Assembly: GCF_004348675.1 (NCBI RefSeq)
Contig: NZ_SMKN01000005.1
Coordinates: forward strand, 1 to 64,000
Reading direction: 5' to 3'
DNA from: Micromonospora sp. KC606
GTDB lineage: Bacteria > Actinomycetota > Actinomycetes > Mycobacteriales > Micromonosporaceae
DNA: 64,000 nt
In this document: positions 25,340 to 34,305 of the stretch, in pieces
Layout of the letters: every line of letters starts with the position of its first letter
How positions within the stretch are numbered: the first letter of the stretch is position 1
The notes under the pieces: generated by a model
The model's input: only the letters and a program-made list of their open reading frames with translations
Database searches by the model: none
What the model was told of the DNA's origin: nothing
Program-made: the position numbers and the translations under genes

Positions 25340-27313
25340 GTGAAGAATCAGTCTCTCGGAATCCTGGCGCACGTGGACGCCGGAAAGACCAGTCTCAGCG
25401 AGGCGCTTCTGCAGGCGGCCGGCGTCATCGAGACGGCCGGCAGCGTGGACGAGGGCACCACCCAGACCGACTCGCTCGCGTTGGAGCGCCAGCGCGGCAT
25501 CACGATCCGGGCGGCCGTCGTCGCGTTCTCCGTCGCGGACGTCACCGTCAACCTGATCGACACCCCGGGGCACCCGGACTTCATCGCCGAGGTGAACCGG
25601 TCGCTCGGCGTCCTCGACGGCGCGGTGCTGGTCGTCTCCGCTGTCGAGGGGGTGCAGAGCCAGACGGTCGTGCTCATGCGCGCGCTGCGCCGGCTCGCGA
25701 TTCCCACGCTCATCTTCGTCAACAAGATCGACCGTGCCGGCGCCGACCCCGAGCGGGTGCTGAACCGGATCCGGGAACGGCTCACCCCGGCTGTGGTGCC
25801 GATGGGCAGGTTCCTCGACGCCGGGACCAGGAACGCGTCGTTCGTTCCGTTCAGCCACGACGACGAGTCCTTCGTCGACGGGCTCGTCAACATCCTCTCC
25901 GATTACGACGACGCCCTCGTCGAGGCGGTGGTGGACGAGCGCCCGGCTCCCGTGACGCCCGCTGCGCTGTACGCCAACCTCGCCGCGCAGACCGGTCGTG
26001 GCCAGGTCTTCCCGGTCTTTTTCGGCTCCGCCATCACCGGCAGCGGAGTCGACCCGCTGATGGCGGCGCTGCCCGAGTTGCTGCCCACCGCGCCGGCCGC
26101 CCGCGATGCCCCGGCCTCGGGGCTGGTCTTCAAGGTCGAGCGGGAGCGCAACGGCGAGAAGGTGGCCTACGTGCGGATGTTCTCCGGCACGGTGCACCGA
26201 CGCCAGCGGTTGTCCTTCGGCGATGGCCACGAGGCGAACGTGACCTCGGTGAGGACGTTCCAGCCCGGCGGTGCCGTGGAGGGCGGCTCGGTGGCGGCGG
26301 GGCAGATCGCCAAGCTGGCCGGGTTGACGGACGTGCGCGTCGGCGATCCGATCGGTACCGACCGGCGACCGTCGGGGGCCGACATGTTCGCGCCGCCGAC
26401 TCTGGACACCGCCGTGGCGCCGGTCGATCCGCTCCAGAAGGGCGCGCTGCACGCCGCGCTCACCCAGCTCGCCGAGCAGGACCCCTTCATCAACCTCCGC
26501 CAGGACGACTCGCGCCAGGAGCTGTCTCTCTCGCTCTACGGCGAGGTGCAGAAGGAGGTCATCGAGCAGACCCTCGCCGCTGAGTTCGGGCTGCGTATCG
26601 AGTTCCGCGAGACGACGACGATCTGTGTCGAACGACCGAGGGGCCGTGGCGGCGCGCTGGAGCGGCTCGGCGGTCCCGGCAACCCGTTCCCGGCCACCGT
26701 CGGTCTCACGGTGGCACCGGGCCCGGTGAACAGCGGCATCGACTTCCGCCTGGCGGTCGACCTCGCCTCGATCCCGCTCTTCGTCTACAAGACGGTCGAC
26801 GCGTTCCGAGAGGCGATGTTCCGGTACGTCGCAGACACCCTGACCCAGGGCCTCTCCGGTTGGCAGGTGTTGGACTGCGTGGTCACCATGGACGACTGTG
26901 CCTACACGGCGCCCGGCACGTCCGCCTCGGATTTCCGCAAGCTCACGCCGCTGGTGCTGATGGACGCCCTGGAGCAGGCGGGCACGGTGGTCTGTGAACC
27001 CATCCACCGGTTCCACGTCGAAGCCCCCGCCGAGACCTTCTCGGCCGTGCTGCGGCTACTCGGTCAGCACCGCGCGATTCCGGAGGCGCCGATGATGACC
27101 GACGCGTGGTTCTCCCTGGGCGGGAGCATCCCGGCGGCCGAGGCGACCGGGGTGCAGGTCCTGCTTCCGGGGCGGACGCACGGCGAGGGAGTGGTCGAGT
27201 TCCAGTTCGACCGGTACGCCCCGGTCAGCGGCCCGGCACCGACGCGACGTCGCTCGGACAACAATCCGCTGCACCGCAAGGAGTACCTGATGCGCGTCGC
27301 CGGGCGGATCTGA
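25340..27313 (+). CDS. Tet(M)/Otr(A)-type ribosomal protection GTPase
   Basis: 657 residues, close to Otr(A)/Tet(M) length. G-domain motifs are LGILAHVDAGKTSLSEALL (P-loop), LERQRGITIR (switch I), DTPGHPDF and NKID. The order of segments (GSVDEGTTQTDS, then EVNRSLGVLDGAVLVVSA) follows the Tet(M) subfamily rather than housekeeping EF-G, and the C-terminus HRKEYLMRVAGRI is of the same type. The family displaces A-site-bound antibiotic from the ribosome by GTP-driven action. Its place opposite the biosynthetic operon argues for self-resistance to a translation inhibitor. The GTG start lacks a Shine-Dalgarno and overlaps the stop of a short upstream frame. Confidence 0.88.
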   Translation: MKNQSLGILAHVDAGKTSLSEALLQAAGVIETAGSVDEGTTQTDSLALERQRGITIRAAVVAFSVADVTVNLIDTPGHPDFIAEVNRSLGVLDGAVLVVSAVEGVQSQTVVLMRALRRLAIPTLIFVNKIDRAGADPERVLNRIRERLTPAVVPMGRFLDAGTRNASFVPFSHDDESFVDGLVNILSDYDDALVEAVVDERPAPVTPAALYANLAAQTGRGQVFPVFFGSAITGSGVDPLMAALPELLPTAPAARDAPASGLVFKVERERNGEKVAYVRMFSGTVHRRQRLSFGDGHEANVTSVRTFQPGGAVEGGSVAAGQIAKLAGLTDVRVGDPIGTDRRPSGADMFAPPTLDTAVAPVDPLQKGALHAALTQLAEQDPFINLRQDDSRQELSLSLYGEVQKEVIEQTLAAEFGLRIEFRETTTICVERPRGRGGALERLGGPGNPFPATVGLTVAPGPVNSGIDFRLAVDLASIPLFVYKTVDAFREAMFRYVADTLTQGLSGWQVLDCVVTMDDCAYTAPGTSASDFRKLTPLVLMDALEQAGTVVCEPIHRFHVEAPAETFSAVLRLLGQHRAIPEAPMMTDAWFSLGGSIPAAEATGVQVLLPGRTHGEGVVEFQFDRYAPVSGPAPTRRRSDNNPLHRKEYLMRVAGRI

Positions 27314-27378
27314 CTTCCGGCAGCGCCGGCGCCCACCGTTCGATGGACGGACATCGATCGAGCGTCTTAACTGACCGG

Positions 27379-29292
27379 ATGTCCCGACCCACACCAGACT
27401 CCGACCGGGAGAACCGACGCGATGTCGGATCGTCCTGGTCCCGGTACGAGCGACTGCGGGCTGTGACCGCCGCGGCGCTGACCGCCCCCGCCGTCACCAC
27501 CGAGCTCTACGAGCGACTCTGCAGCCTGGAGCAGACCGTCTCGGACGTGGCCGCGGTGCTCGGCGAGGCGGGCGCGGGAGACCGCTGGCGCCGATGGGTC
27601 GAGGCCCTCCGGGCGGCCTCGGTCGACGCGGCGGGCGCGCTCTGGTTCGAGCGGGCGCTCGACGCCTCGTGGGCGGACCGGCTCCGGCAGTCGATCGCCG
27701 GGCTGCCCGGCGCCGAGGAGCTGCAGACACGTTGGCGCCGACATGTGCGCGACAGCGGGCGACTGCCCATCTTCGAGTACCTGGACACCTGGCCCATCTG
27801 GCCCGAGTGCCTGAGCACCGAACCGGTCGACTGGTGTCGCTACGCGCGCCGGGTCGCGGCCCTGGTCGCCTCGACCGGGTCAGCGCCCGATGCGGTCGTC
27901 GGCCTGCGCACCAGCGGCAGCTTCCTCGGCCCGGTCTGGGCAGCCGCCATCCAGGCCCGAGACGGGAGCCCGGCGGCGTACCTCACGGTCCGGCCCGTAC
28001 ACGCGTCGTTGCGGGCCCGCATTCCGGCCCTGCCGGCCATGCTCGACGACACGGTGGACCTCGGTCTGCTCCGGGGCCGGCGGGTGGTCGTCGTCGACGA
28101 TCTCGCGGGTACCGGAAACACCGTCCGATCCACGCTGGACTTCCTCGCCGCGGCGGGTACCGAACGCGACGGGATCCTCGTGTCGCTCTACCGCTGCTCC
28201 TCGGTCGGCAGTGTGGCGGTGAAACTGGGCGTCTCACCGGCGAAGGTCCTGCTGGTCCACCGAAGCCATCAGCGATGGCCGCAGGCCACCCACCAGGCGC
28301 CGTCGGAGGCGGTCGTGCGGAGCTACTTCCAGCAACACCTCGCCCAGCGTCCCGAGCCGGCCGACGTGATGGACGTACGGCCCCTGCGGTACGGCTACGC
28401 GCTGCGGTACGCCGCGGCGGTGACCGGTGCGGCGCCGGCAGACCTGGCCCCCCACCTGCACGGAGCGGTCCGGCACCGGCGCTACCTCCTGCGCGTCCGC
28501 ACCGGGGAGGGGGGAGAGTCGACCCTGGTCGCCAAGCCGCTCGGGTTCGGTTACTTCGCCGACGAGGAGCTGAGCCGGTTGTCGACCCTGCCGCACGCTC
28601 CGCGTGCCTACGGCATCGTCGGCGGCTACCTCCTGTACTTCTGGGAACCGGGGGCTCCGCTGCCGATGCGGGACCGATCCGGGCCGGGTCACCTCGACCC
28701 GACCGACCTCGACGCGGTCGGGGCGGTGGCGGCCTTCGCCGGACGGCGCGCACCCGGCGGGACGTACCTGCCCCGGGAGGCCGCGACGCTGCGGATCGGC
28801 GCCGTCGTCGAGGAACTGCGCGGGCGTGGCCTCCGCGGTCTTCCCAGGGCGGGCGAGGTTGTCGCGGCCATCGAGGAGCGGTGGATACCGGTGGTCGCGG
28901 CGCCGCCGAACAACGGTCACTGGCACTACGTACGCCGCCCGGACGGTGGGCTCGTGAAGCTCCACCGGGAGGTCGGCAACGTCCTTCGGCGCAGCGACCC
29001 CGCCGAGGACATCGCCGCCGCCGCCGTGGAACTCGATCTCACACCCACCGAGGTCGGACACGTCGCGGACCGGTTCTCGGAGTATTGCGGTGATCGTCCC
29101 TCCGCTGGCCGGCTGGCCTTCGGGGTGATGCAGCACGTCGGCCGGGCGTTGCGCGAGTTCGGCTACTACCGCGACCACGTGGCCAGCTGGGTGAGCCGTC
29201 CGGTCCGGGACGGAGACGACGGCTTCGCCCATCGGGAGTACGAGCTTCGTGACGCGGTGGGTCTGGCCCGGCAGTTGCTCGACCTCACCTGA
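27379..29292 (+). CDS. Phosphoribosyltransferase-domain protein with kinase-like C-terminal half
   Basis: 637 residues from the ATG at 27379 (the frame stays open further upstream, but there it overlaps the resistance gene). The central part has a type I PRTase loop, VVVVDDLAGTGNTV (236-249), preceded by a segment resembling the PPi-loop region. The C-terminal ~220 residues start RYLLRV...STLVAKPLG and contain YFWEPGAPLP and NNGHWHYVRRPDGGLVKLH, reminiscent of a degenerate aminoglycoside-kinase fold, though the HxDxxxxN loop is not intact. The N-terminal ~150 residues are unrecognised. It follows the resistance gene by 65 bp and may be co-transcribed. A role in resistance or in forming a ribosyl-phosphate linkage is speculative. 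Confidence 0.6.
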   Translation: MSRPTPDSDRENRRDVGSSWSRYERLRAVTAAALTAPAVTTELYERLCSLEQTVSDVAAVLGEAGAGDRWRRWVEALRAASVDAAGALWFERALDASWADRLRQSIAGLPGAEELQTRWRRHVRDSGRLPIFEYLDTWPIWPECLSTEPVDWCRYARRVAALVASTGSAPDAVVGLRTSGSFLGPVWAAAIQARDGSPAAYLTVRPVHASLRARIPALPAMLDDTVDLGLLRGRRVVVVDDLAGTGNTVRSTLDFLAAAGTERDGILVSLYRCSSVGSVAVKLGVSPAKVLLVHRSHQRWPQATHQAPSEAVVRSYFQQHLAQRPEPADVMDVRPLRYGYALRYAAAVTGAAPADLAPHLHGAVRHRRYLLRVRTGEGGESTLVAKPLGFGYFADEELSRLSTLPHAPRAYGIVGGYLLYFWEPGAPLPMRDRSGPGHLDPTDLDAVGAVAAFAGRRAPGGTYLPREAATLRIGAVVEELRGRGLRGLPRAGEVVAAIEERWIPVVAAPPNNGHWHYVRRPDGGLVKLHREVGNVLRRSDPAEDIAAAAVELDLTPTEVGHVADRFSEYCGDRPSAGRLAFGVMQHVGRALREFGYYRDHVASWVSRPVRDGDDGFAHREYELRDAVGLARQLLDLT

Positions 29293-29311
29293 TCTGATCG
29301 ATCGGGGGTCG

Positions 29312-30118
29312 CTACGATACTGCGGCTTTGCCGAGCAGCAACGCACTGAGTTGAGCCAACGACGTCACCTCGACGTCGGGGCGGCGGTGGTCGGTCGGGC
29401 TCGGCCGCCCGGTGCGGTTCAGCCAGACCGCGACGACTCCGGCCGCCCGGGCCCCACCCACGTCGTTGGTGAGCCCGTCACCCACGTGCCAGGCATCGCG
29501 CGGATCGGCACCGACGAGATCGAGGGCTGCGGCGAAGAGCGCCGGATCGGGCTTGGCACTGCCGATCTCGCCCGAGATCGCGACCGCGTCGAACGCCGAC
29601 CCGAAGCCGAGAGTGCCGAGCTTGTCCCGCTGCACGTCCGAGGGGCCGTTCGTCACGAGGACGACGGGGACGCGTAGCCGGGTCGTCGTCGCCAACAGGT
29701 CGGCGACGTCCGGGAACGGGCGGTACGCCGAGCGCGAGATGCTCTGGTACCGCCGCACCGCGAACTCGGTCGCCCGCTCCTCGACGACACCGACGTGGCT
29801 CAGCACCCGACGCCAGGTTTCCCGGATCGCCGCCACGCCGTCCATGCGGCCAAGCCAGCAGGGCAGCTCGACCTCTGGTCGGTGCGCGGCCCACACTTCG
29901 GCGTACGCCTCGCGTAGCCGCTGCTGCGGCCGGGGTCCGGTGAGCGACGACGCCAGCGCGGCGCACGTGCCGTCGACCGCCAGGGCGGTGTGGGCGCCGT
30001 CGAGGAGCGTGTCGTCGAGATCGACCAGCAGCGCGCGCGGAGGCGCCAGCCCCGGGCCGGGTGGGCGCCCCTCGTCGGCCGTTGCCGCGCTCCCCGGGGG
30101 GTCGCAGTTCGCGCTCAT
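29312..30118 (-). CDS. HAD-superfamily hydrolase
   Basis: 268 residues with the four HAD motifs: LVDLDDTLLDG (nucleophile and acid Asp), VTNGPS (Thr), KPDP (Lys) and HVGDGLTNDVGG (Asp pair), plus a helical cap of the YjjG/phosphoglycolate phosphatase type. The first ~28 residues are Pro/Gly-rich and not part of the domain. It would dephosphorylate a small phosphorylated metabolite. It converges with the PRTase-fusion gene (19 bp between stops) and precedes it on the opposite strand from a GH3 gene. It could remove a protective or intermediate phosphate; unproven. Confidence 0.82.
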   Translation of the reverse strand: MSANCDPPGSAATADEGRPPGPGLAPPRALLVDLDDTLLDGAHTALAVDGTCAALASSLTGPRPQQRLREAYAEVWAAHRPEVELPCWLGRMDGVAAIRETWRRVLSHVGVVEERATEFAVRRYQSISRSAYRPFPDVADLLATTTRLRVPVVLVTNGPSDVQRDKLGTLGFGSAFDAVAISGEIGSAKPDPALFAAALDLVGADPRDAWHVGDGLTNDVGGARAAGVVAVWLNRTGRPSPTDHRRPDVEVTSLAQLSALLLGKAAVS

Positions 30119-30182
30119 GGTGTTGGCCGCCCTCCCCGCCGGTGGTTGCCGGCCTCTGGTACCCGGTAGCTCGCGAGGTCGG

Positions 30183-33008
30183 TCAGGACGGATCCTCCGG
30201 CGGGTCCCGGCGCGGCGCGGCCTCGTCCACCGGCCGGGGCAGCAGGAACGACGCCAGCCGTGCGGACGCCGAGAACACCAGATAGAGGTCGTGTCGGCCG
30301 TCGACCGGGGCGAGCGGCGCCGACACCGTGGCCCAGCCGTACCCGTCCGCCCCGTCTAAGGCGTCGACGTGGCCGAGCAGCCGGCCCTGCACCGGATCGT
30401 CGAGTCGGAGCTCGACCCGGGCACCGGGCTCGCCACCGCCGAGGCGGGCGACCACCTGGTCCAGGCCCGAGTCGAGTGCCACGTCCCGGAACAGCAGCCA
30501 GGCGCCGGGGCCGGTGGCGAGCACCGCCTCACCCTGCCGTGGGGTCTCGTCGACGATCCGTACCGCCTCGTAGTCGTCGAAGTCGACCGCGCGTACGATC
30601 GCGGTGCTGAGGTCGCGCGGTGGCAGCGCCGGCGCCGAGACCGTGAGGATCGCGCTGCACTCGATCGCCGCCGCGCTCCGGCCGAGCATGATCTCGTACC
30701 GGCCGGGTGCCACGGTGAACCGGCCGCGGCCAACGTCCCAGAAGCTGAGGCGTTGCACCGCCAGCGAGAACTCGACCCGCCGACTCGCGTCGACCGGCAC
30801 CATGATCCGCTCGAAGCCCACCAGCTCGCGCCGGGGGCGTGGCACCGGGGAGTCGAGTGCGCGGACGTAGAGTTGGACCACCTCGGGGGAGTCGACGGGG
30901 CCCAGGTTGTCGATGACGCCGGTGATCCTCACGGTGGCGCCGGGAGTCGCCACCGGCGGCTCGACCGCCAGGTCGCGGTAGCGCAGGTCAGCGTACGTGA
31001 GGCCGTGCCCGAACGCGAAGAGCGGCTCCCGGTCGGAGTAGAGGTACGTCAACCGGCTCTTGATGATGTCGTACTCGTAGATGTCAGGCGCCTCCTCGAC
31101 GCCCCGTGGCCAGGTCTGGGTCAGCCGTCCCGAAGGACTGCACGCGCCGAGGAGGATGTCGGCCAGTCCGTTGCCGAACTCCTGCCCGCCGTGCGACGAC
31201 CAGAGCAGGGCACGGGCCCGTTCGGCGATCCGTGGCACGGCCACCGGGTGCCCCGTCACGAGGACGACCGCGGTGTCCCTGTTCGCGTCGAGGACAGCGT
31301 GGGTCAGCTCCTCCTGCCTCGCCGGCAGACCGAGGTCGTCGCGGTCCCTCGTCTCCCTGCCGTTGATGTGCGGATAGGTACCGACCAGGACGATCACGGC
31401 GTCGGCCGCCCTGGCGATCTCAGCGGCCGTCGTCGTGCCCCGGTGCACGATCTCCAGGTCCAGCCTGACTGCGGCGTCCACCTCGGGGACCACGACGACC
31501 ACGCCGTCGCCGCCGATCGCGGCGTAGTGGTTGGTGAAGTGGTTCTGGAGCAGCCACCGGGACCCGTCCTGGACGAGCCGGAAGGTCTCCATGATGTTCC
31601 AGGCGTACGGCTCCAGCTTGTCGCAGCGCAGTTCCTTGCCATCGGTGCGGGACAGGAACCGCCCATTGCCGACCGATCGCAGGCAGAGACCGCCCTCGCC
31701 CCAGTCGAACACGTCGAAGCCGGCGGCCTCCGACCGCTCGCCGGAGACCACCCGTAGCGCGTCGTCTTGGGGTCTTACCGCGAGGTAGCCGCCACCCGCC
31801 GGTAGCCGCAGGGCGATGCGGTCGAGGCCCGACGTGAAGACCAGCCTGGCGGCACCCAGCTGGGCCCGGAGGCCGTCGAGAGGCGTGACCCGGTAGGGGG
31901 GAACGCCGCAGTACCAGTCGCGGCAGACCCAGTCGCCCAACGGCCCGACGACGGCGATCGTGCCGCCCTCCTCGGCACGCAGCGGCAGCAGGCCGTCGTT
32001 GCCGAGCAGCACGACGGACTGCCGTACCGCCTCCCGGGCCAGACGCCCGTGTTCCGGCGTGTTCAGCCGCTCGGTTCCGGTCGGCGCCGGCGTCCGGTCG
32101 GCATCCGCGAGCCGCAGCCGCATGTCCAACATCCGCCGAACGGCGGAATCGATCTCCTCCTCACCGAGCAGGCCGAGTCGGAGCGCGTCGTGCAGGGCCT
32201 TGATGGTGATCTCCTGGTCGCCGGTGAAGCTGTCGAGGCCGGCCCGGAGAGCGCCCGCGAAGGCCGGCGGGAAGTCCGGATAGAAGCGACTCTTCTTGAC
32301 GATGTCGGCCGAGGCGTAACCGTCCGCCACGATCACCAGGTCCGCGAGTTCGTCACGGAGCAGTCGCAGGTGCTGACTGACGTGGTTGGGCCGGCCGTTG
32401 ACCACGTTGTACGAGGGCATGACGGAGGCCACCACGCCGGCCCGGATCGGCTCCAGGTACGGCGGCAGGTCGTACTCGCGGAGCACCCGCGGCCGTACGC
32501 TGACGGACCTGGTGAACTTCTCGTTCTCGTGGTTGCTCGCGGTGAAGTGCTTGAGCGTCGGCGCGATCCGCCAGTTCGACGCGTCACCGCGCAGGCTGCG
32601 GCAGTACGAGATGGCCAGCGTGGCTGTCAGGTACGGGTCCTCGCTGTAGCCCTCCTCGTTGCGGCCCCAGCGGGGATCGCGGAGCAGGTTCACCACGGGC
32701 GCCCAGACGTTGCGGCCGAGCCGTGGATCCGGTGGGTCGGCGTGCAACAGGGCCTCCAGTTCCGCCTGGACGACCGATCCGACCTGGCTCATCAAATCCG
32801 GGTTCCAGCTTGCGGCGAGCCCCACTGCCTGCGGAAACACGGTGGTCGGGGAGGAAGCCACCAGCCCGTGCACCGCCTCGCACCCGGTGTGGAACTCGGT
32901 CAGCCCCAGTCTGCGCAGCGCGGGCATCGCGCTGTAGAGCATGTCGATCTTCTCGTCCAGGGTGAGTTGCGCGAGAATCGCCCGGGCCCGGCTGTCAACG
33001 CTGGTCAT
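30183..33008 (-). CDS. GH3 glycosidase with trefoil-like insert and CBM-like tail (copy 1)
   Basis: 941 residues. The GH3 N-terminal barrel has VFPQAVGLAASWNPDL, DPRWGRNEEGYSEDP, KHFTASNHEN and the nucleophile region VIVADGYAS (D229). The second GH3 domain is interrupted at about 395-525 by a trefoil-like segment (FDVFDWGEGGLCLRSVGNGR, then FRLVQDGSRWLLQNH) resembling fascin/ricin-type repeats, then resumes with VLVGTYPHINGRE and ends in a fibronectin-like domain with FAFGHGLTYADL. The last ~130 residues (AVDFDDYEAVR..., AWLLFRDVALDSG) look like a CBM6-type beta-sandwich. No signal peptide: an intracellular beta-glycosidase. Copy 2 at 42032-44875 has the same layout. Confidence 0.85.
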   Translation of the reverse strand: MTSVDSRARAILAQLTLDEKIDMLYSAMPALRRLGLTEFHTGCEAVHGLVASSPTTVFPQAVGLAASWNPDLMSQVGSVVQAELEALLHADPPDPRLGRNVWAPVVNLLRDPRWGRNEEGYSEDPYLTATLAISYCRSLRGDASNWRIAPTLKHFTASNHENEKFTRSVSVRPRVLREYDLPPYLEPIRAGVVASVMPSYNVVNGRPNHVSQHLRLLRDELADLVIVADGYASADIVKKSRFYPDFPPAFAGALRAGLDSFTGDQEITIKALHDALRLGLLGEEEIDSAVRRMLDMRLRLADADRTPAPTGTERLNTPEHGRLAREAVRQSVVLLGNDGLLPLRAEEGGTIAVVGPLGDWVCRDWYCGVPPYRVTPLDGLRAQLGAARLVFTSGLDRIALRLPAGGGYLAVRPQDDALRVVSGERSEAAGFDVFDWGEGGLCLRSVGNGRFLSRTDGKELRCDKLEPYAWNIMETFRLVQDGSRWLLQNHFTNHYAAIGGDGVVVVVPEVDAAVRLDLEIVHRGTTTAAEIARAADAVIVLVGTYPHINGRETRDRDDLGLPARQEELTHAVLDANRDTAVVLVTGHPVAVPRIAERARALLWSSHGGQEFGNGLADILLGACSPSGRLTQTWPRGVEEAPDIYEYDIIKSRLTYLYSDREPLFAFGHGLTYADLRYRDLAVEPPVATPGATVRITGVIDNLGPVDSPEVVQLYVRALDSPVPRPRRELVGFERIMVPVDASRRVEFSLAVQRLSFWDVGRGRFTVAPGRYEIMLGRSAAAIECSAILTVSAPALPPRDLSTAIVRAVDFDDYEAVRIVDETPRQGEAVLATGPGAWLLFRDVALDSGLDQVVARLGGGEPGARVELRLDDPVQGRLLGHVDALDGADGYGWATVSAPLAPVDGRHDLYLVFSASARLASFLLPRPVDEAAPRRDPPEDPS

Positions 33009-33083
33009 GCCCCACCTAACTGTCGATTGTCCGACCGGTCGACGGTTGCATTGTTGACCGGTACCCGATGCGTTCCGCGCGGA

Positions 33084-34169
33084 CTATGCGGTCGACCCGA
33101 CCTGGCGTTCGATCGTCGACGCGAACTCCAGCCACTGGATCCCGCAGTTGCGGGCAGCCTCGGCGACGAGATAGCCGCAGTGCGGCGGAACCCCGTCCAT
33201 GACCTCTTCCCATCCGGCGGGCCCGGCGGCCCGCGCGTAGAGCCAACGAAGCATCGTGCGGCCTGATTCGCTGAACCTCAGCGACGGGTCCTTGGAGAGG
33301 TTCCGCAGCAGTCCGGTCTGGTCCTTGACCGACTCACCGTCGGTTTCGGCGCAGGAGCATGCGCCGGCTGCCGGGTTCGCGGGTGGCAGGCGTTCCTTCG
33401 TCACGCCGCGGACCGTGGCGGGCGCGGGAACGTCCTCGGTCGGTTCGCTGCCGCGCCGCATCTTCGCCGGGACCGGATCGTCACCGCGGCGCATCCGTTC
33501 CCGGACGTCGCGGGCGGTGGCGAGCGAGATTCCGGCGCCGCGCGCGATCTCCCGAAGCGATGCCTCGGGCTTCCTGGCGATCTGCTCGCTCGCTATCCGC
33601 CGGCCGTCCGCGCTGTTCAGTGGTCGCACCCTGCCGTCGCGCCCGACCCGGCTCACTCCGTGCGCGTCCGGGACGTCGGCGCGGCGGCGGATCGCCGCCA
33701 CGGTCCCCGGCGCGAGCCCGGTGATCGCGGCCACCGCCCGGTCCGATCGCTGGGGCCCGGACCGGAGGACGCGCACCGCGGCGGCCTCCCGGTCGGCGAG
33801 CGACATCGGCAGGCCGTGCGCCTGGTTGGCGCGGACAGCCTCGACGAAGGCACGCTCGTCGTCCCCTTCGAAGAAGCGGACCGCGATGGTGGCCTGTCCC
33901 CGCCGTTCGGCGGCGCGCAGCCGGTGATTGCCGTCGATGACACGCATGGTGGTCTGGTGTACGAGAATGGGCGGGAGCGGCATTTCCGTTTGGGCGAGGA
34001 AGTCTATGTGTCCGGGATCTTCGCCCGCTAAACGGGGGGAGTCCCCGCGTCGAAGCGCTTCGACGGGCACGAAAAAAACGCCCGGCTGTGAGTAGTTGAT
34101 TTCCTCGACACTGGTTCGAGACTCTGATTGATTGAGGCTGACTAAATGCCGTGGGCTATGTGCTGTCAA
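33084..34169 (-). CDS. StrR-like ParB-fold pathway activator
   Basis: 361 residues. The N-terminal half matches StrR of streptomycin clusters segment by segment: VPVEALRRGDSPRLAGED, MRVIDGNHRLRAAERRG, IAVRFFEGDDERAF, NQAHGLPMSL and GRDGRVRPLN, followed by the helix-turn-helix SLREIARGAGISLATARDVRERM region. Relatives (StrR, NovG, Tei15*, Dbv4) activate antibiotic operons by binding GTTCGACTG-N11-CAGTCGAAC. A start at TTG 34169 is supported by GGGGGG five bases upstream. Codon 9 is TTA (34143-34145), which would make translation depend on the rare bldA tRNA. It is the only regulator in the cluster. Confidence 0.92.
   Translation of the reverse strand: MTAHSPRHLVSLNQSESRTSVEEINYSQPGVFFVPVEALRRGDSPRLAGEDPGHIDFLAQTEMPLPPILVHQTTMRVIDGNHRLRAAERRGQATIAVRFFEGDDERAFVEAVRANQAHGLPMSLADREAAAVRVLRSGPQRSDRAVAAITGLAPGTVAAIRRRADVPDAHGVSRVGRDGRVRPLNSADGRRIASEQIARKPEASLREIARGAGISLATARDVRERMRRGDDPVPAKMRRGSEPTEDVPAPATVRGVTKERLPPANPAAGACSCAETDGESVKDQTGLLRNLSKDPSLRFSESGRTMLRWLYARAAGPAGWEEVMDGVPPHCGYLVAEAARNCGIQWLEFASTIERQVGSTA
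34143..34145 (-). promoter_or_regulatory. TTA (bldA-type) codon near the start of the activator
   Basis: Reading the reverse strand from the TTG start, codons 8-10 are CAT TTA GTC, so Leu9 uses TTA. In actinomycetes this codon is rare and concentrated in regulators whose synthesis awaits the developmental leucyl-tRNA encoded by bldA. Confidence 0.7.
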
Positions 34170-34305
34170 TCCGTCCCCCCATGTGTGCTGATCTCAATGT
34201 GCGAACGCATCGCTATCCGAGGTGCGTGGTTTGCACGATTTAAATGATACACACCTATGTGTTGATGGTCCAATGGCTCGATCGTCGAGGCGCGGCCGGA
34301 TAAGA
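34170..34305. promoter_or_regulatory. Upstream region of the activator, AT-rich, with an inverted repeat
   Basis: This 136-bp gap between the sugar-kinase stop and the activator start is markedly AT-rich for this genome (for example TTTAAATGATAC at 34239-34250). It contains the small inverted repeat ACACA-CCTA-TGTGT at 34249-34262. It probably holds the activator's own promoter. No StrR-type box is visible. Confidence 0.45.

Noticed and set aside
24786..25343. Rightward 185-codon frame filling the divergent control region
   Set aside because: It has no motif, its composition is atypical, and it occupies the only space for promoters of two divergent transcripts.
25289..27016. 575-codon reverse frame opposite the ribosome-protection gene
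   Set aside because: The translation is antisense shadow composition; the + strand encodes a complete GTPase with all motifs.
33018..33046. Possible StrR box upstream of the first GH3 gene
   Set aside because: Only about six of nine left-half positions and few right-half positions match; not distinguishable from chance.
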